Below are positions 25,416 to 43,210 of a DNA stretch of 64,000 nucleotides, piece after piece. Where the stretch lies: positions 1,054,001-1,118,000 of the forward strand of contig NZ_JBNAGH010000001.1 of assembly GCF_049801095.1 (NCBI RefSeq), given 5' to 3'. The number at the start of each line of letters is the position of its first letter. The stretch's first letter is position 1. Source of the stretch: Dinoroseobacter sp049801095 (lineage in GTDB: Bacteria; Pseudomonadota; Alphaproteobacteria; Rhodobacterales; Rhodobacteraceae). The notes beneath the pieces are model-generated. The model was not told the origin of the DNA. It saw nothing but the letters and a program-made list of their open reading frames with translations, and ran no database searches. A program made the position numbers and the translations under genes.

Positions 25416-25449
25416 GAAACCCCCACCAATGGCAGGGGTTTCTCTTTTG
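25416..25449 (+). terminator. Terminator of the 25-kb lipoprotein gene
   Basis: Stem GAAACCCC / GGGGTTTC with a loop of about 11 nt followed by TCTCTTTT-type sequence on the plus strand, between convergent genes. Confidence 0.65.
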
Positions 25450-25473
25450 GAAAGCGCCGAATGGCGCGACGGG

Positions 25474-26034
25474 TCAGGAAGACTTGCGGCGGCGCGCGAC
25501 GAGCCCCAGGCCCCCGAGGGTCGTCAGCAGAAGCGGCAGACCGGCCGGAAGCGGGATCGGGCTGGTCGCATCGTCAAAGGTCCAGTCCGCATAGGACACG
25601 CCAAAGGCCGTGGAACTGTCATCCAGGAAGATGCTGGTCACGCCCGTGCTCGAGAAGCTGACGACCCCATTGGCCAGAATGGTCGTCGTCTCCAGCGCGT
25701 TCGACATCGCGTCGAACAGGGTGACGTCAATCCGGTCGCCACTCTGCCAGCCTTCGACATTGAAAGAGAGGTTGGCCACCGCAGAGCTGAACTCCACAGT
25801 CAGGTCATTCGCGCAATTGAAGGCCGAAGTGCTCAGCGCGCAGATGGAATTGGTGCTGTTGGCGCCGACAAAGAACGCATCTGCGCCGGAGGTCAGGGTC
25901 GCCTCGGGTAGAAGCGCGGTGCTGCCATTCACCGTCCCGGACCCGAGCGTGGTGAAATCCAGAGACCCGGCGGAGGCGGCAGAGGCGCCAAGGGCAAGGG
26001 TCAGGGCGGAGGCGGTCAGTAGAGGCTTCAACAT
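25474..26034 (-). CDS. Exported protein with VPLPA-CTERM sorting signal
   Basis: 186 aa. Signal peptide MLKPLLTASALTLALGASAA, a beta-rich middle with one Cys pair (ICALSTSAFNCANDL), and the tail IPLPAGLPLLLTTLGGLGLV followed by ARRRKSS, a textbook VPLPA-type sorting signal. The domain itself was not recognised; it resembles small PEP-CTERM surface proteins. The ATG at 26034 opens the signal peptide; the longer reading is not supported. Confidence 0.8.
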   Translation of the reverse strand: MLKPLLTASALTLALGASAASAGSLDFTTLGSGTVNGSTALLPEATLTSGADAFFVGANSTNSICALSTSAFNCANDLTVEFSSAVANLSFNVEGWQSGDRIDVTLFDAMSNALETTTILANGVVSFSSTGVTSIFLDDSSTAFGVSYADWTFDDATSPIPLPAGLPLLLTTLGGLGLVARRRKSS

Positions 26035-26293
26035 GGAACAGATACTCCCGAGGAACGCGTGAAACACAAGGACAGAAAACCAGGCCCCGGCCGGTGTGAT
26101 GGTCGATCCGGGGTATCTGCACATTACGTGCGGGCGAACGCTGTCACAACAAACAAGTAGACTGTCGGTTAATTGAACTAAAATTTGAAATAGTTGGTGC
26201 GCGATTGGAACCAGTCGCGGGAAAAACCCGGGGTTGAACCGACCCGGGCACATCCGAGCCAATCGCAATCCAATGTACGCCGCGCACAAAGAA
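26035..26293. other. AT-richer upstream region of the VPLPA gene
   Basis: About 260 bp between the VPLPA gene start and the rplW terminator. The stretch around 26160-26200 is AT-richer than its surroundings and probably contains the VPLPA promoter. No ORF or RNA gene recognised. Confidence 0.45.
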
Positions 26294-26323
26294 AAAGGGC
26301 CCCGGCATGTGCCGAGGCCCTTT
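26292..26323 (-). terminator. Terminator after rplW, splitting the S10 operon
   Basis: Stem AAAGGGCC-C-CGGC / GCCG-A-GGCCCTTT with loop ATGT and a following TTTTTCTTTG on the minus strand. It stops the str/S10 unit before the accessory island. Confidence 0.88.
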
Positions 26324-26343
26324 CCTAAGTCTGTCAGATCCGA

Positions 26344-26640
26344 TCAGAGACCGGTGGAGACGTCGATCGTGTTGCCCTCTTCGAGGGTCACATAGGCTTT
26401 CTTCACGTCCTTCCGCTTGCCGAGCTGGCCGCGGAAACGCTTGGTCTTGCCTTTGGTGATCGTGGTGTTGACCGCTTTGACCTTCACACCAAAGAGCGCC
26501 TCGACGGCCTCCTTGATCTGGGGCTTGTTGCTGTCGATCGCCACTTCGAAAACCACTGCGCCATTCTCAGACGCCATGGTGGCTTTCTCAGTGATGACCG
26601 GCTTGCGGATCACGTCGTAATGCTGTGCCTTCGTGCTCAT
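26344..26640 (-). CDS. rplW: 50S ribosomal protein L23
   Basis: 98 aa. YDVIRKPVITEKATMASENG and VNTTITKGKTKRFRGQLGKR are conserved. L23 is the docking site for trigger factor and SRP at the tunnel exit. Start overlaps the rplD stop by 4 nt. Last gene of the str/S10 unit. Confidence 0.97.
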   Translation of the reverse strand: MSTKAQHYDVIRKPVITEKATMASENGAVVFEVAIDSNKPQIKEAVEALFGVKVKAVNTTITKGKTKRFRGQLGKRKDVKKAYVTLEEGNTIDVSTGL

Positions 26641-27254
26641 TTCAGGCGAGCCTCCAGTGCTTCGACACCCGCTTTGGTCAGCACGAGCGTGTCGCGCTTG
26701 AGGATGTCATAGACGTTTGCGCCCATGGACGGCAGCACATCGAGCGTGTCGATATTGGCGGCCGCTTTGGCGAAGCCTGCATCCACAGCGGCACCGTCGA
26801 TGACAAGCGCGCGCTTCCAGCCCAGATCCTTGATCTGCTTGGCCAGGGTTGCGGTCTTGCCATCATTGGCTGCGGTGTCGATCACAACCAGCTCACCTGC
26901 CTTGGCTTTGGCGGAGAGAGCATGCTTGAGACCGAGCTTGCGGAACTTCTTGGGCAGATCATGGGCGTGGCTGCGCGGGGTCGGACCTTTGTAGATACCA
27001 CCCTTGCGGAAGATCGGTGCGTTCCGGTCCCCGTGACGTGCGCCACCGGTGCCCTTCTGGCGATAGATCTTCTTGGAAGAGTAGCTGGTCTCGGACCGCG
27101 TCTTCACCTTGTGGGTGCCAGCTTGCGCCTTGTTGCGCTGCCAGCGGACCACACGGTGCAGGATGTCCGCGCGCGGCTCGAGGCCAAAGAGGTCCTCGGA
27201 CAGCTCGACGGAGCCGGCAGTGCCGCCATCCAGAGTGATCACATCAGTTTTCAT
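26637..27254 (-). CDS. rplD: 50S ribosomal protein L4
   Basis: 205 aa. The tunnel loop KKIYRQKGTGGARHGDRNAP is intact. In E. coli L4 represses the S10 operon. Overlaps rplC and rplW by 4 nt each. Confidence 0.97.
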   Translation of the reverse strand: MKTDVITLDGGTAGSVELSEDLFGLEPRADILHRVVRWQRNKAQAGTHKVKTRSETSYSSKKIYRQKGTGGARHGDRNAPIFRKGGIYKGPTPRSHAHDLPKKFRKLGLKHALSAKAKAGELVVIDTAANDGKTATLAKQIKDLGWKRALVIDGAAVDAGFAKAAANIDTLDVLPSMGANVYDILKRDTLVLTKAGVEALEARLK

Positions 27255-27991
27255 TCTTCAGACCCTCCCTCAGCGGGGGCTTCTGCGGGTGCCTCGGCAG
27301 CAGCCTCGGTCACAGCGGCAGCTTTGATCGCAGCAGGGGTCGGCAGACCTTCGGGTGCCTTCTTCTTGACGGCATCCTTGATCGTCACCCAACCACCTTT
27401 GGAGCCGGGAACGGCGCCCTTGATCATGATCAGACCACGGTCGGCATCAGTACGCACCACTTCAAGGTTCTGCGTGGTCACCCGCGCTGCACCCATGTGG
27501 CCCGCCATTTTCTTGCCTTTGAAGACCCGGCCCGGATCCTGACACTGACCGGTGGAGCCGTGCGAACGGTGCGAGATGGACACACCATGGGTGGCGCGCA
27601 GGCCCCCGAAGTTGTGCCGCTTCATCGCACCGGCAAAGCCTTTACCGATGGAGGTGCCGGAAACGTCGACCTTCTGACCTTCAAGGAAGTGCTCGGCGGA
27701 GATTTCCGCGCCGACTTCGATCAGGTTGTCCGGGCTCACGCGGAATTCCGCAAGCTTGCGCTTGGGCTCCACTTTCGCGGCGGCATAGTGGCCGCGCATC
27801 GCCTGGCTGGTCCGCTTGGCTTTGGCTGCGCCAGCGCCGAGTTGCACGGCCGAATAGCCATCCTTCTCAGCGGTCCGCTGGGCGACCACCTGCAGGTTTT
27901 CCAGTTGAAGAACGGTCACAGGGATCTGCTTGCCGTCTTCCATGAACAGGCGGGTCATCCCCACCTTCTTTGCAATTACTCCAGAGCGCAT
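27251..27991 (-). CDS. rplC: 50S ribosomal protein L3
   Basis: 246 aa; longer than the E. coli protein (209 aa) because of an Ala/Glu-rich C-terminal tail. MRSGVIAKKVGMTRLFMEDG, FGGLRATHGVSISHRSHGST and GRVFKGKKMAGHMGAARVTT are canonical. L3 helps nucleate large-subunit assembly. Confidence 0.97.
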   Translation of the reverse strand: MRSGVIAKKVGMTRLFMEDGKQIPVTVLQLENLQVVAQRTAEKDGYSAVQLGAGAAKAKRTSQAMRGHYAAAKVEPKRKLAEFRVSPDNLIEVGAEISAEHFLEGQKVDVSGTSIGKGFAGAMKRHNFGGLRATHGVSISHRSHGSTGQCQDPGRVFKGKKMAGHMGAARVTTQNLEVVRTDADRGLIMIKGAVPGSKGGWVTIKDAVKKKAPEGLPTPAAIKAAAVTEAAAEAPAEAPAEGGSEE

Positions 27992-28005
27992 CTGTTCTGC
28001 CCTCC

Positions 28006-28320
28006 TTAAACCGAGATCTGCACGTCCACGCCAGCCGCGAGGTCGAGCTTCATCAGCGCGTCCACGGTCTGGGGGGTCGGGTCAACGATATCGAGCAGAC
28101 GCTTATGGGTGCGGATCTCGAACTGGTCCCGGGACTTCTTGTCCACGTGGGGACCACGGAGAACCGTGAACTTCTCGATCTTGTTCGGCAGCGGGATCGG
28201 CCCGCGCACCTGTGCACCCGTGCGCTTGGCGGTGTTGACGATCTCCTGCGTGCTGGCATCGAGCACGCGGTAGTCAAACGCCTTCAGGCGGATGCGAATG
28301 TTCTGGCTTTGGATGGCCAT
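28006..28320 (-). CDS. rpsJ: 30S ribosomal protein S10
   Basis: 104 aa. QNIRIRLKAFDYRVLDASTQ and GPIPLPNKIEKFTVLRGPHV are canonical. As NusE it also joins antitermination complexes with NusB and NusG. It lies 104 nt after tuf with an intercistronic hairpin between. Confidence 0.97.
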   Translation of the reverse strand: MAIQSQNIRIRLKAFDYRVLDASTQEIVNTAKRTGAQVRGPIPLPNKIEKFTVLRGPHVDKKSRDQFEIRTHKRLLDIVDPTPQTVDALMKLDLAAGVDVQISV

Positions 28321-28392
28321 TGGTCAGTGCCTTTCGCGGCTTGAGATTGAGAGGAGGAGCGGCGAGTACCGCCGCCCCTCGTCGAACCTTTT

Positions 28393-28414
28393 GGGCAGGG
28401 TTTGGGCCCTGCCC
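28393..28414 (-). other. Intercistronic hairpin between tuf and rpsJ
   Basis: Perfect 8-bp stem GGGCAGGG/CCCTGCCC with a 6-nt loop, just after the tuf stop. On the minus strand it is followed by A rather than T residues, so it is more likely a stabilising or processing structure than a terminator. Confidence 0.4.
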
Positions 28415-28424
28415 GATTGGTCTT

Positions 28425-29600
<1,176 letters not shown>

Positions 29601-29627
29601 GATGGCCTCCTTGTCTCTTGTCGGGGT

Positions 29628-29679
29628 GGCGGGGTCGGCCCCGCCCTACGGTGGTGGGTAGGGCGGGGGTCCCCCCGCC
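29628..29679. repeat. Long inverted repeat between fusA and tuf
   Basis: Arms of 22 nt (29628-29649 and 29658-29679), 18 positions complementary, separated by ggtggtgg. Core GGCGGGG...CCCTAC / GTAGGG...CCCCGCC. Such GC-rich palindromes are frequent intergenic repeats in Rhodobacterales genomes. No T run follows; a role in mRNA processing between fusA and tuf is possible. Confidence 0.6.
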
Positions 29680-29686
29680 ATCCCGG

Positions 29687-31804
29687 TTATGCAAATTTCT
29701 CTTGGATTTCCTGGCTGATATTCGCCGGAACCGGATCGTAGTGATCGAACTGCATCGTGAACTGCGCGCGGCCCGAGGACATGGAGCGCAGGGTATTGAT
29801 GTAGCCGAACATGTTGGCCAGCGGCACGAAGGCGTTGATCGCCACGGCATTGCCGCGCGGCTCTTGCCCGGTGACCTGCCCGCGACGGGAGGTCAGGTCG
29901 CCGATGATGCCACCGGTGTACTCTTCCGGGGTCACAACCTCGACCTTCATGACCGGCTCGAGCAGCTTGGCGCCCGCCTTCTTCATGCCTTCGCGCATGC
30001 CCATGCGGGCTGCGATTTCGAACGCCAGAACCGAGGAGTCCACATCGTGGAACTTGCCGTCGATCAGGGCGACCTTGAAGTCGATTACCGGGAAGCCTGC
30101 GAGCGGGCCGCTATCCATCACGGACTGGATACCTTTCTCGACGCCGGGGATGTATTCCTTCGGCACGGCACCACCGACGATGCGGCTCTCGAAGGAATAG
30201 CCTTCGCCGGGCTCAGTCGGGGTGATGATCATCTTCACTTCGGCGAACTGACCCGACCCACCAGACTGCTTCTTGTGGGTATAGGTGTGCTCCACCTCGT
30301 GACCGATGGTCTCGCGATAAGCCACCTGCGGCGCACCGATGTTGGCCTCAACCTTGAACTCACGCTTCAGACGGTCGACGAGGATGTCCAGGTGAAGTTC
30401 GCCCATGCCCTTCATGATGGTCTGACCGGACTCGAGGTCGGTCTCAACCCGGAAGGACGGATCCTCGGCCGCGAGACGCTGCAGACCCTGAGACATTTTC
30501 TCCTGGTCGTTTTTCGTCTTCGGCTCGACGGCGATCTCGATCACCGGATCGGGGAAGGTCATCGTTTCGAGAACCACCGGATCCTTGGCATCCGACAGGG
30601 TGTCCCCGGTCGTGGTGTCCTTCAGACCCGCGAGCGCGATGATGTCGCCGGCAAAGGCTTCTTCGATCTCTTCGCGGTTGTTCGAGTGCATCATCATCAT
30701 CCGACCGACGCGCTCTTTCTTGCCCTTGGTCGAGTTCAGAAGGGTGTCGCCCTTGTTCAGCACACCGGAATAGATCCGGGTGAAGGTCAGGGAGCCCACA
30801 AAGGGGTCGTTCATGATTTTGAACGCCAGCGCGGAGAAGGCCATGTCGTCATCGGCGCGGCGCGCGATGTCGCGGGTTTCCGTCTCGTCGCCCGGCTTGA
30901 AGCCCATGTAGTCGACCACGTCGAGCGGGCTCGGCAGGAAGTCGATCACAGCGTTGAGCAGGGGCTGAACACCCTTGTTCTTGAACGCGGAGCCGCAGAG
31001 CACCGGGATGAAGGCGATCTCGAGCGTGCCCTTGCGGATCAGCGCGCGCAGCGTGTCCGCGTCGGGCTCGTTGCCCTCGAGGTACTCCATCATGGCGTCG
31101 TCATCCATCTCGACCGCGGTCTCGATGAGCTTGCCACGCCACTCTTCGGCGGTGTCCTTCAGGCTGTCGCGGATCGGGCGACGCTCCCAGGAGGCGCCCA
31201 AGTCTTCACCGGCCCAGACCCACTCTTCCATGGTGATCAGGTCGACGATGCCCTCGAGTTCGTTCTCGGCCCCGATCGGGATCTGAACGGGCGCCGGGGT
31301 GGCACCGGTGCGGTCCTGGATCATCTCGACGCAGTTGAAGAAGTCAGCGCCGATCTTGTCCATCTTGTTGACGAAGACGATGCGCGGAACCTTGTAACGG
31401 TCGGCCTGGCGCCAGACGGTCTCGGTCTGGGGCTCCACACCAGCATTGGCGTCGAGCACGGCAACCGCGCCATCGAGAACGGCGAGCGAACGCTCCACCT
31501 CGATGGTGAAGTCCACGTGGCCCGGCGTGTCGATGATGTTCATCCGGTGCTTTTCGGTCTGGGCGGTCTGACCGTCTTCGGTCCGTTCCCAGAAGGTGGT
31601 GGTCGCAGCAGAGGTGATCGTGATGCCACGCTCCTGCTCCTGTTCCATCCAGTCCATGGTGGCCGCGCCATCATGAACTTCGCCGATGTTGTGGGACTTA
31701 CCGGTGTAATACAGGATGCGCTCGGAGCAGGTGGTTTTCCCTGCATCGATATGCGCCATGATCCCGAAATTCCGGTACCGTTCGAGGGGATATTCGCGTG
31801 CCAT
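29687..31804 (-). CDS. fusA: Elongation factor G
   Basis: 705 aa translocase GTPase. G1 AHIDAGKTT, G3 DTPGHVDF, G4 NKMDK, then domains II-V; the C-terminal RGQVTGQEPRGNAVAINAFV and ARMGMREGMKKAG blocks are typical. Second factor gene of the str operon, 27 nt after rpsG. Confidence 0.98.
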   Translation of the reverse strand: MAREYPLERYRNFGIMAHIDAGKTTCSERILYYTGKSHNIGEVHDGAATMDWMEQEQERGITITSAATTTFWERTEDGQTAQTEKHRMNIIDTPGHVDFTIEVERSLAVLDGAVAVLDANAGVEPQTETVWRQADRYKVPRIVFVNKMDKIGADFFNCVEMIQDRTGATPAPVQIPIGAENELEGIVDLITMEEWVWAGEDLGASWERRPIRDSLKDTAEEWRGKLIETAVEMDDDAMMEYLEGNEPDADTLRALIRKGTLEIAFIPVLCGSAFKNKGVQPLLNAVIDFLPSPLDVVDYMGFKPGDETETRDIARRADDDMAFSALAFKIMNDPFVGSLTFTRIYSGVLNKGDTLLNSTKGKKERVGRMMMMHSNNREEIEEAFAGDIIALAGLKDTTTGDTLSDAKDPVVLETMTFPDPVIEIAVEPKTKNDQEKMSQGLQRLAAEDPSFRVETDLESGQTIMKGMGELHLDILVDRLKREFKVEANIGAPQVAYRETIGHEVEHTYTHKKQSGGSGQFAEVKMIITPTEPGEGYSFESRIVGGAVPKEYIPGVEKGIQSVMDSGPLAGFPVIDFKVALIDGKFHDVDSSVLAFEIAARMGMREGMKKAGAKLLEPVMKVEVVTPEEYTGGIIGDLTSRRGQVTGQEPRGNAVAINAFVPLANMFGYINTLRSMSSGRAQFTMQFDHYDPVPANISQEIQEKFA

Positions 31805-31831
31805 TGGGTTCGGTCCTAGGCTGAAAGAAAA

Positions 31832-32302
31832 TTACCAGCGGTAATGGCTGAAGGCTTTGTTCGCCTCGGCCATCTTGTGCGTGTCTTCGCGCTTTTTCAC
31901 GGCGGAACCACGGGAGTTCACGGCATCGACCAGCTCACCGGCGAGACGCTCTTCCATGGTGTTCTCGTTGCGCGCGCGGGAGGCGTTGATCAACCAGCGG
32001 ATCGCCAGGGCTTCGCGGCGCTCGGGGCGCACTTCGACCGGCACCTGATAGGTGGCGCCACCAACCCGGCGGGAGCGAACCTCGACCGACGGTTTGATGT
32101 TGTCGAGCGCTTCGTGGAACACCTCGACGGGTGCGCGCTTCAGCTTGCCCTCAACGCGGTCAAACGCGTTGTAGACGATCTTCTCGGCGGCGGACTTCTT
32201 GCCGTCGATCATCAGGTTGTTCATGAACTTGGTCAGAACGCGGTCGCCAAACTTGGCGTCCGGCAGAACTTCGCGTTTTTCGGCGGCGTGACGGCGAGAC
32301 AT
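31832..32302 (-). CDS. rpsG: 30S ribosomal protein S7
   Basis: 156 aa. MSRRHAAEKREVLPDAKFGD, VEVRSRRVGGATYQVPVEVR and the C-terminal FSHYRW are conserved. S7 nucleates assembly of the 30S head. 12 nt after rpsL. Confidence 0.97.
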   Translation of the reverse strand: MSRRHAAEKREVLPDAKFGDRVLTKFMNNLMIDGKKSAAEKIVYNAFDRVEGKLKRAPVEVFHEALDNIKPSVEVRSRRVGGATYQVPVEVRPERREALAIRWLINASRARNENTMEERLAGELVDAVNSRGSAVKKREDTHKMAEANKAFSHYRW

Positions 32303-32314
32303 CTACTCTTCCTC

Positions 32315-32686
32315 TTACTTCGGACGCTTCGCGCCGTACTTCGAACGGCGTTGCTTACGGTCTTTGACGCCCTGGGTATCCAGAACACCACGCAGGATGT
32401 GGTAGCGCACACCGGGAAGGTCTTTGACACGACCGCCGCGGATGAGGACCACAGAGTGCTCCTGCAGGTTGTGGCTTTCACCCGGGATGTAGCTGATCAC
32501 CTCGAAGCCGTTGGTCAGGCGCACTTTGGCGACCTTCCGCATGGCCGAGTTCGGCTTCTTCGGCGTGGTCGTGTAGACCCGCGTGCAGACGCCGCGCTTC
32601 TGCGGGCAGCCTTCCAGGTGCTGAGACTTGGAGCGTTTTACTTTGGGCTGCCGCGGCTTGCGGATCAGCTGTTGAATCGTTGGCAT
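32315..32686 (-). CDS. rpsL: 30S ribosomal protein S12
   Basis: 123 aa. Streptomycin-relevant positions carry wild-type residues: Lys in TTTPKKPNSAMRK and Lys in RGGRVKDLPGVRYH. Read as streptomycin-sensitive type. First gene of the str operon. Confidence 0.98.
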   Translation of the reverse strand: MPTIQQLIRKPRQPKVKRSKSQHLEGCPQKRGVCTRVYTTTPKKPNSAMRKVAKVRLTNGFEVISYIPGESHNLQEHSVVLIRGGRVKDLPGVRYHILRGVLDTQGVKDRKQRRSKYGAKRPK

Positions 32687-32898
32687 TCCGGTTCCCCGTT
32701 TAGCTCGTCATGACATCGCGCGACGGTCGCGCGGATTGCGTTAGGCACTTCACGCGTCCGCAAAGCGCAAAACCGCGGACGGACCCTTCGCGAGCCCGAC
32801 GCGGTGGAATTCCAGAGGATCGGGGCGTGAACCCGGATCGTGACCACTTCGAATTGTGATGCCCGAGGACCGGCGTTCCGGCACCTCAAGTGGCGCGG

Positions 32899-32927
32899 GG
32901 TATAGGGGGAGTCGGGAGGGTTGTCAA
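32899..32927 (-). promoter_or_regulatory. str operon (rpsL) promoter
   Basis: Minus strand TTGACA (32927-32922), 17-bp spacer, TATACC (32904-32899): the strongest promoter match in the window. The transcript would have a leader of about 200 nt before rpsL. Confidence 0.75.
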
Positions 32928-32966
32928 CACGCCCCGAAGCCGCCTTCGGGCTTTTCACGCAAGGCG

Positions 32967-33875
32967 TTATCGCGCCCGCGCCCGGCGGCGGACGACCTGC
33001 TCCCGATAGAGCGTATAAAGCCCCGTGGCCACCACGATTCCCGCCCCGATCCAGGTCAGCGTATCCGGCCATTCGCCAAAGACAAAAAAGCCGATCAGCA
33101 CCGCCCAGACCAGCGCCATATAGCGGAAAGGGGTGACAAATCCGATCTCCCCATGGCGCATTGCGAGTGCGGCAAAGGTATAGCCCGAGGCAATAAAGCC
33201 CCCTGCCCCCAAGAGCAGCACCGCCCCGATCGGCGAGATCGCGGCCCAGGGCGTCAGCAGCGACAGTCCCCCTGCCGCGAGGGTCACCAGAATGGCCATG
33301 ACAAAGGCCAGCAGAACCGCCGGGATCTCGGGCGTGATCCGCCGGGTCGAGAGGTCGCGGAAGGTGACAAAGCAGACCGCCAGCAGGACCAGCAGGGAAT
33401 AGGCGCTAAACCCCGCCTCGCCGGGCTGCACGATGCAGAGCACCCCGATGAGCCCGACACCGATCGCAGCAAGACGCCGCCACCCCACAGGCTCCCCGAG
33501 GAACAGCGCCCCAGCCAGGGTCAGGGTGAGCGGCAGCGCCTGCAAAAGCGCACTGACATTCGCGAAGGGCATGTTGGCCAGCGCAATGAAGAAGGGGATC
33601 ATCGCGCAGATCTCGGCGACACTGCGCAGCCCGATCAGCTTGCGATCGCGGGGCGCGATGACCATCGCAAACGCCCCGCTGCGCCAGGCCATCACCCCGA
33701 GCAGGACGGAGGCGATCACACCCCGTAGGAAGACCACCTGAAAGAGCGGCATCTCTTCGGCTGCGGCGCGGATGAAGGCATCGCCCACGGTAAAGCTGGC
33801 CGTGACCAACAGCATGTATACCGCACCGCGCAAATTGCCGGCGCTGCGCGGCGGGATCATCTCGGACGGGGACAT
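32967..33875 (-). CDS. DMT-superfamily (EamA) transporter
   Basis: 302 aa with about ten hydrophobic helices in two EamA repeats (first MLLVTASFTVGDAFIRAAA ... FLRGVIASVLLG; second LLLGAGGFIASGYTFAALAM). Such carriers export metabolites or amino acids; the substrate is unknown. The ATG at 33875 follows GAGG at 8 nt; an upstream in-frame codon lies inside the rpoC terminator. It occupies the gap between rpoC and the str operon. Confidence 0.85.
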   Translation of the reverse strand: MSPSEMIPPRSAGNLRGAVYMLLVTASFTVGDAFIRAAAEEMPLFQVVFLRGVIASVLLGVMAWRSGAFAMVIAPRDRKLIGLRSVAEICAMIPFFIALANMPFANVSALLQALPLTLTLAGALFLGEPVGWRRLAAIGVGLIGVLCIVQPGEAGFSAYSLLVLLAVCFVTFRDLSTRRITPEIPAVLLAFVMAILVTLAAGGLSLLTPWAAISPIGAVLLLGAGGFIASGYTFAALAMRHGEIGFVTPFRYMALVWAVLIGFFVFGEWPDTLTWIGAGIVVATGLYTLYREQVVRRRARAR

Positions 33876-33910
33876 GGCACGGGCCTCGGTCGGCAGGTCG
33901 GGGCAAAGCA

Positions 33911-33936
33911 AAACCCCCGCATCAGGATGCGGGGGT
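33911..33936 (-). terminator. rpoC terminator
   Basis: Stem aacccccgcat/atgcgggggtt with TTTTGC following on the minus strand, 28 nt past the rpoC stop. It ends the rpoB-rpoC unit. Confidence 0.88.
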
Positions 33937-33963
33937 TTCGGTGTCTAGATATGGGGCCGCGGC

Positions 33964-38217
<4,254 letters not shown>

Positions 38218-38218
38218 T

Positions 38219-38416
38219 CTATTCTCCCCATAAGGGTGCAAATCCAAAAAATGCGGCGTCTAGGGCAATCGCGATCGCTGCGATGCCCCAGACGAGGGCT
38301 TTCGGACGGTCACTTTGGTCAAACCATCGTTCCCCTTGGGCAGGTGGCCAACACGCATAAGCAACAAGCGCGAGGCCAATGGGAAATCCCAAGAAAGCGA
38401 TCCAGACCGGGACCAT
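38219..38416 (-). CDS. Small membrane protein between rpoB and rpoC (65 aa)
   Basis: 65 aa with two predicted membrane helices (WIAFLGFPIGLALVAYACW and ALVWGIAAIAIALDAAFFGF) joined by a short charged loop. The ATG lies 10 nt after the rpoB stop codon, and its TAG ends one base before the rpoC ATG, so its translation may be coupled to rpoC. Not recognised; possibly a lineage-specific small protein. Confidence 0.6.
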   Translation of the reverse strand: MVPVWIAFLGFPIGLALVAYACWPPAQGERWFDQSDRPKALVWGIAAIAIALDAAFFGFAPLWGE

Positions 38417-38426
38417 TATTTGTCCG

Positions 38427-42563
<4,137 letters not shown>

Positions 42564-42949
42564 GCGCGCTGTATCCTCTTGCATCGCAGCACCGCGCGCC
42601 TTGGGGGGAAAGCTCGCCGTGCCGGGTCGGATGAAGACCGGTCCTATCCCTGCGCGCCGTCCCACTGGCGCACGCCCGAACCGGAAACCTCATCTGGGAA
42701 AACCGCTCACCCCTGCAACACGCAGCAAGCGGCTTACCAAGACAGGTTTTGCCGGACACGGAAACCTCCGAACCCGGCGCGTCAAAGCCCTCCTGGGGCC
42801 ACGTATGAAATGCTATGTCAGCTCGACCTTGCCTCTCATAGAAAAGCGCTGCGACCTTGCCCCCTTGCATGAGGCATGTTTTTCAGCGACTTTCTGTGAA
42901 GGGCGTTTCACATGACCGGGAAAATGTTGCTCCTTCTGTCTGAAAACGC

Positions 42950-42974
42950 CAAAAAAGCGCCCGAATCGCGCGCT
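42950..42974 (-). terminator. Promoter-proximal terminator-like hairpin in the rpoB leader
   Basis: On the minus strand AAGCGC-9-GCGCTT forms a 6-bp stem ending in six T residues. It lies directly downstream of the candidate rpoB promoter and about 390 nt before rpoB, so it could act as an attenuator. The stem is short. Confidence 0.45.
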
Positions 42975-42988
42975 TGCTCAGGATTAGC

Positions 42989-43017
42989 TATCTAGGTCAG
43001 CCCTCAGCCGAGTGCAA
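42989..43017 (-). promoter_or_regulatory. Candidate rpoB promoter
   Basis: Minus strand TTGCAC (43017-43012), 17-bp spacer, TAGATA (42994-42989). The -35 is good, the -10 moderate. It would make rpoB-rpoC independent of rplJ-rplL, from which they are separated by an island. Confidence 0.4.
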
Positions 43018-43210
43018 CTGCGTCACGCGCAATTTATGCATGAGCCTCGGTTTTTGCCGATCGGTGCGGAACGCCGCTGCCGCGACGAGGCCGTTTTCGC
43101 GGACCCGAGAGGCATCTCAACCACCGCGAGGATTTGTGAGTTGCGCGCCCCTCGACAATGCCTGAGATAGACGCCACTCTCTCGGATTCAACGGCAAACA
43201 AGGGGAAATC

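Larger units (their letters stand above)
42564..43210. other. Upstream region of rpoB
   Basis: 647 bp between rpoB and the divergent YrbL-like gene. It contains the candidate rpoB promoter and a terminator-like hairpin described separately. Most of the remainder would be a leader of about 420 nt, unusually long, in which I see no ORF with support. Confidence 0.6.
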
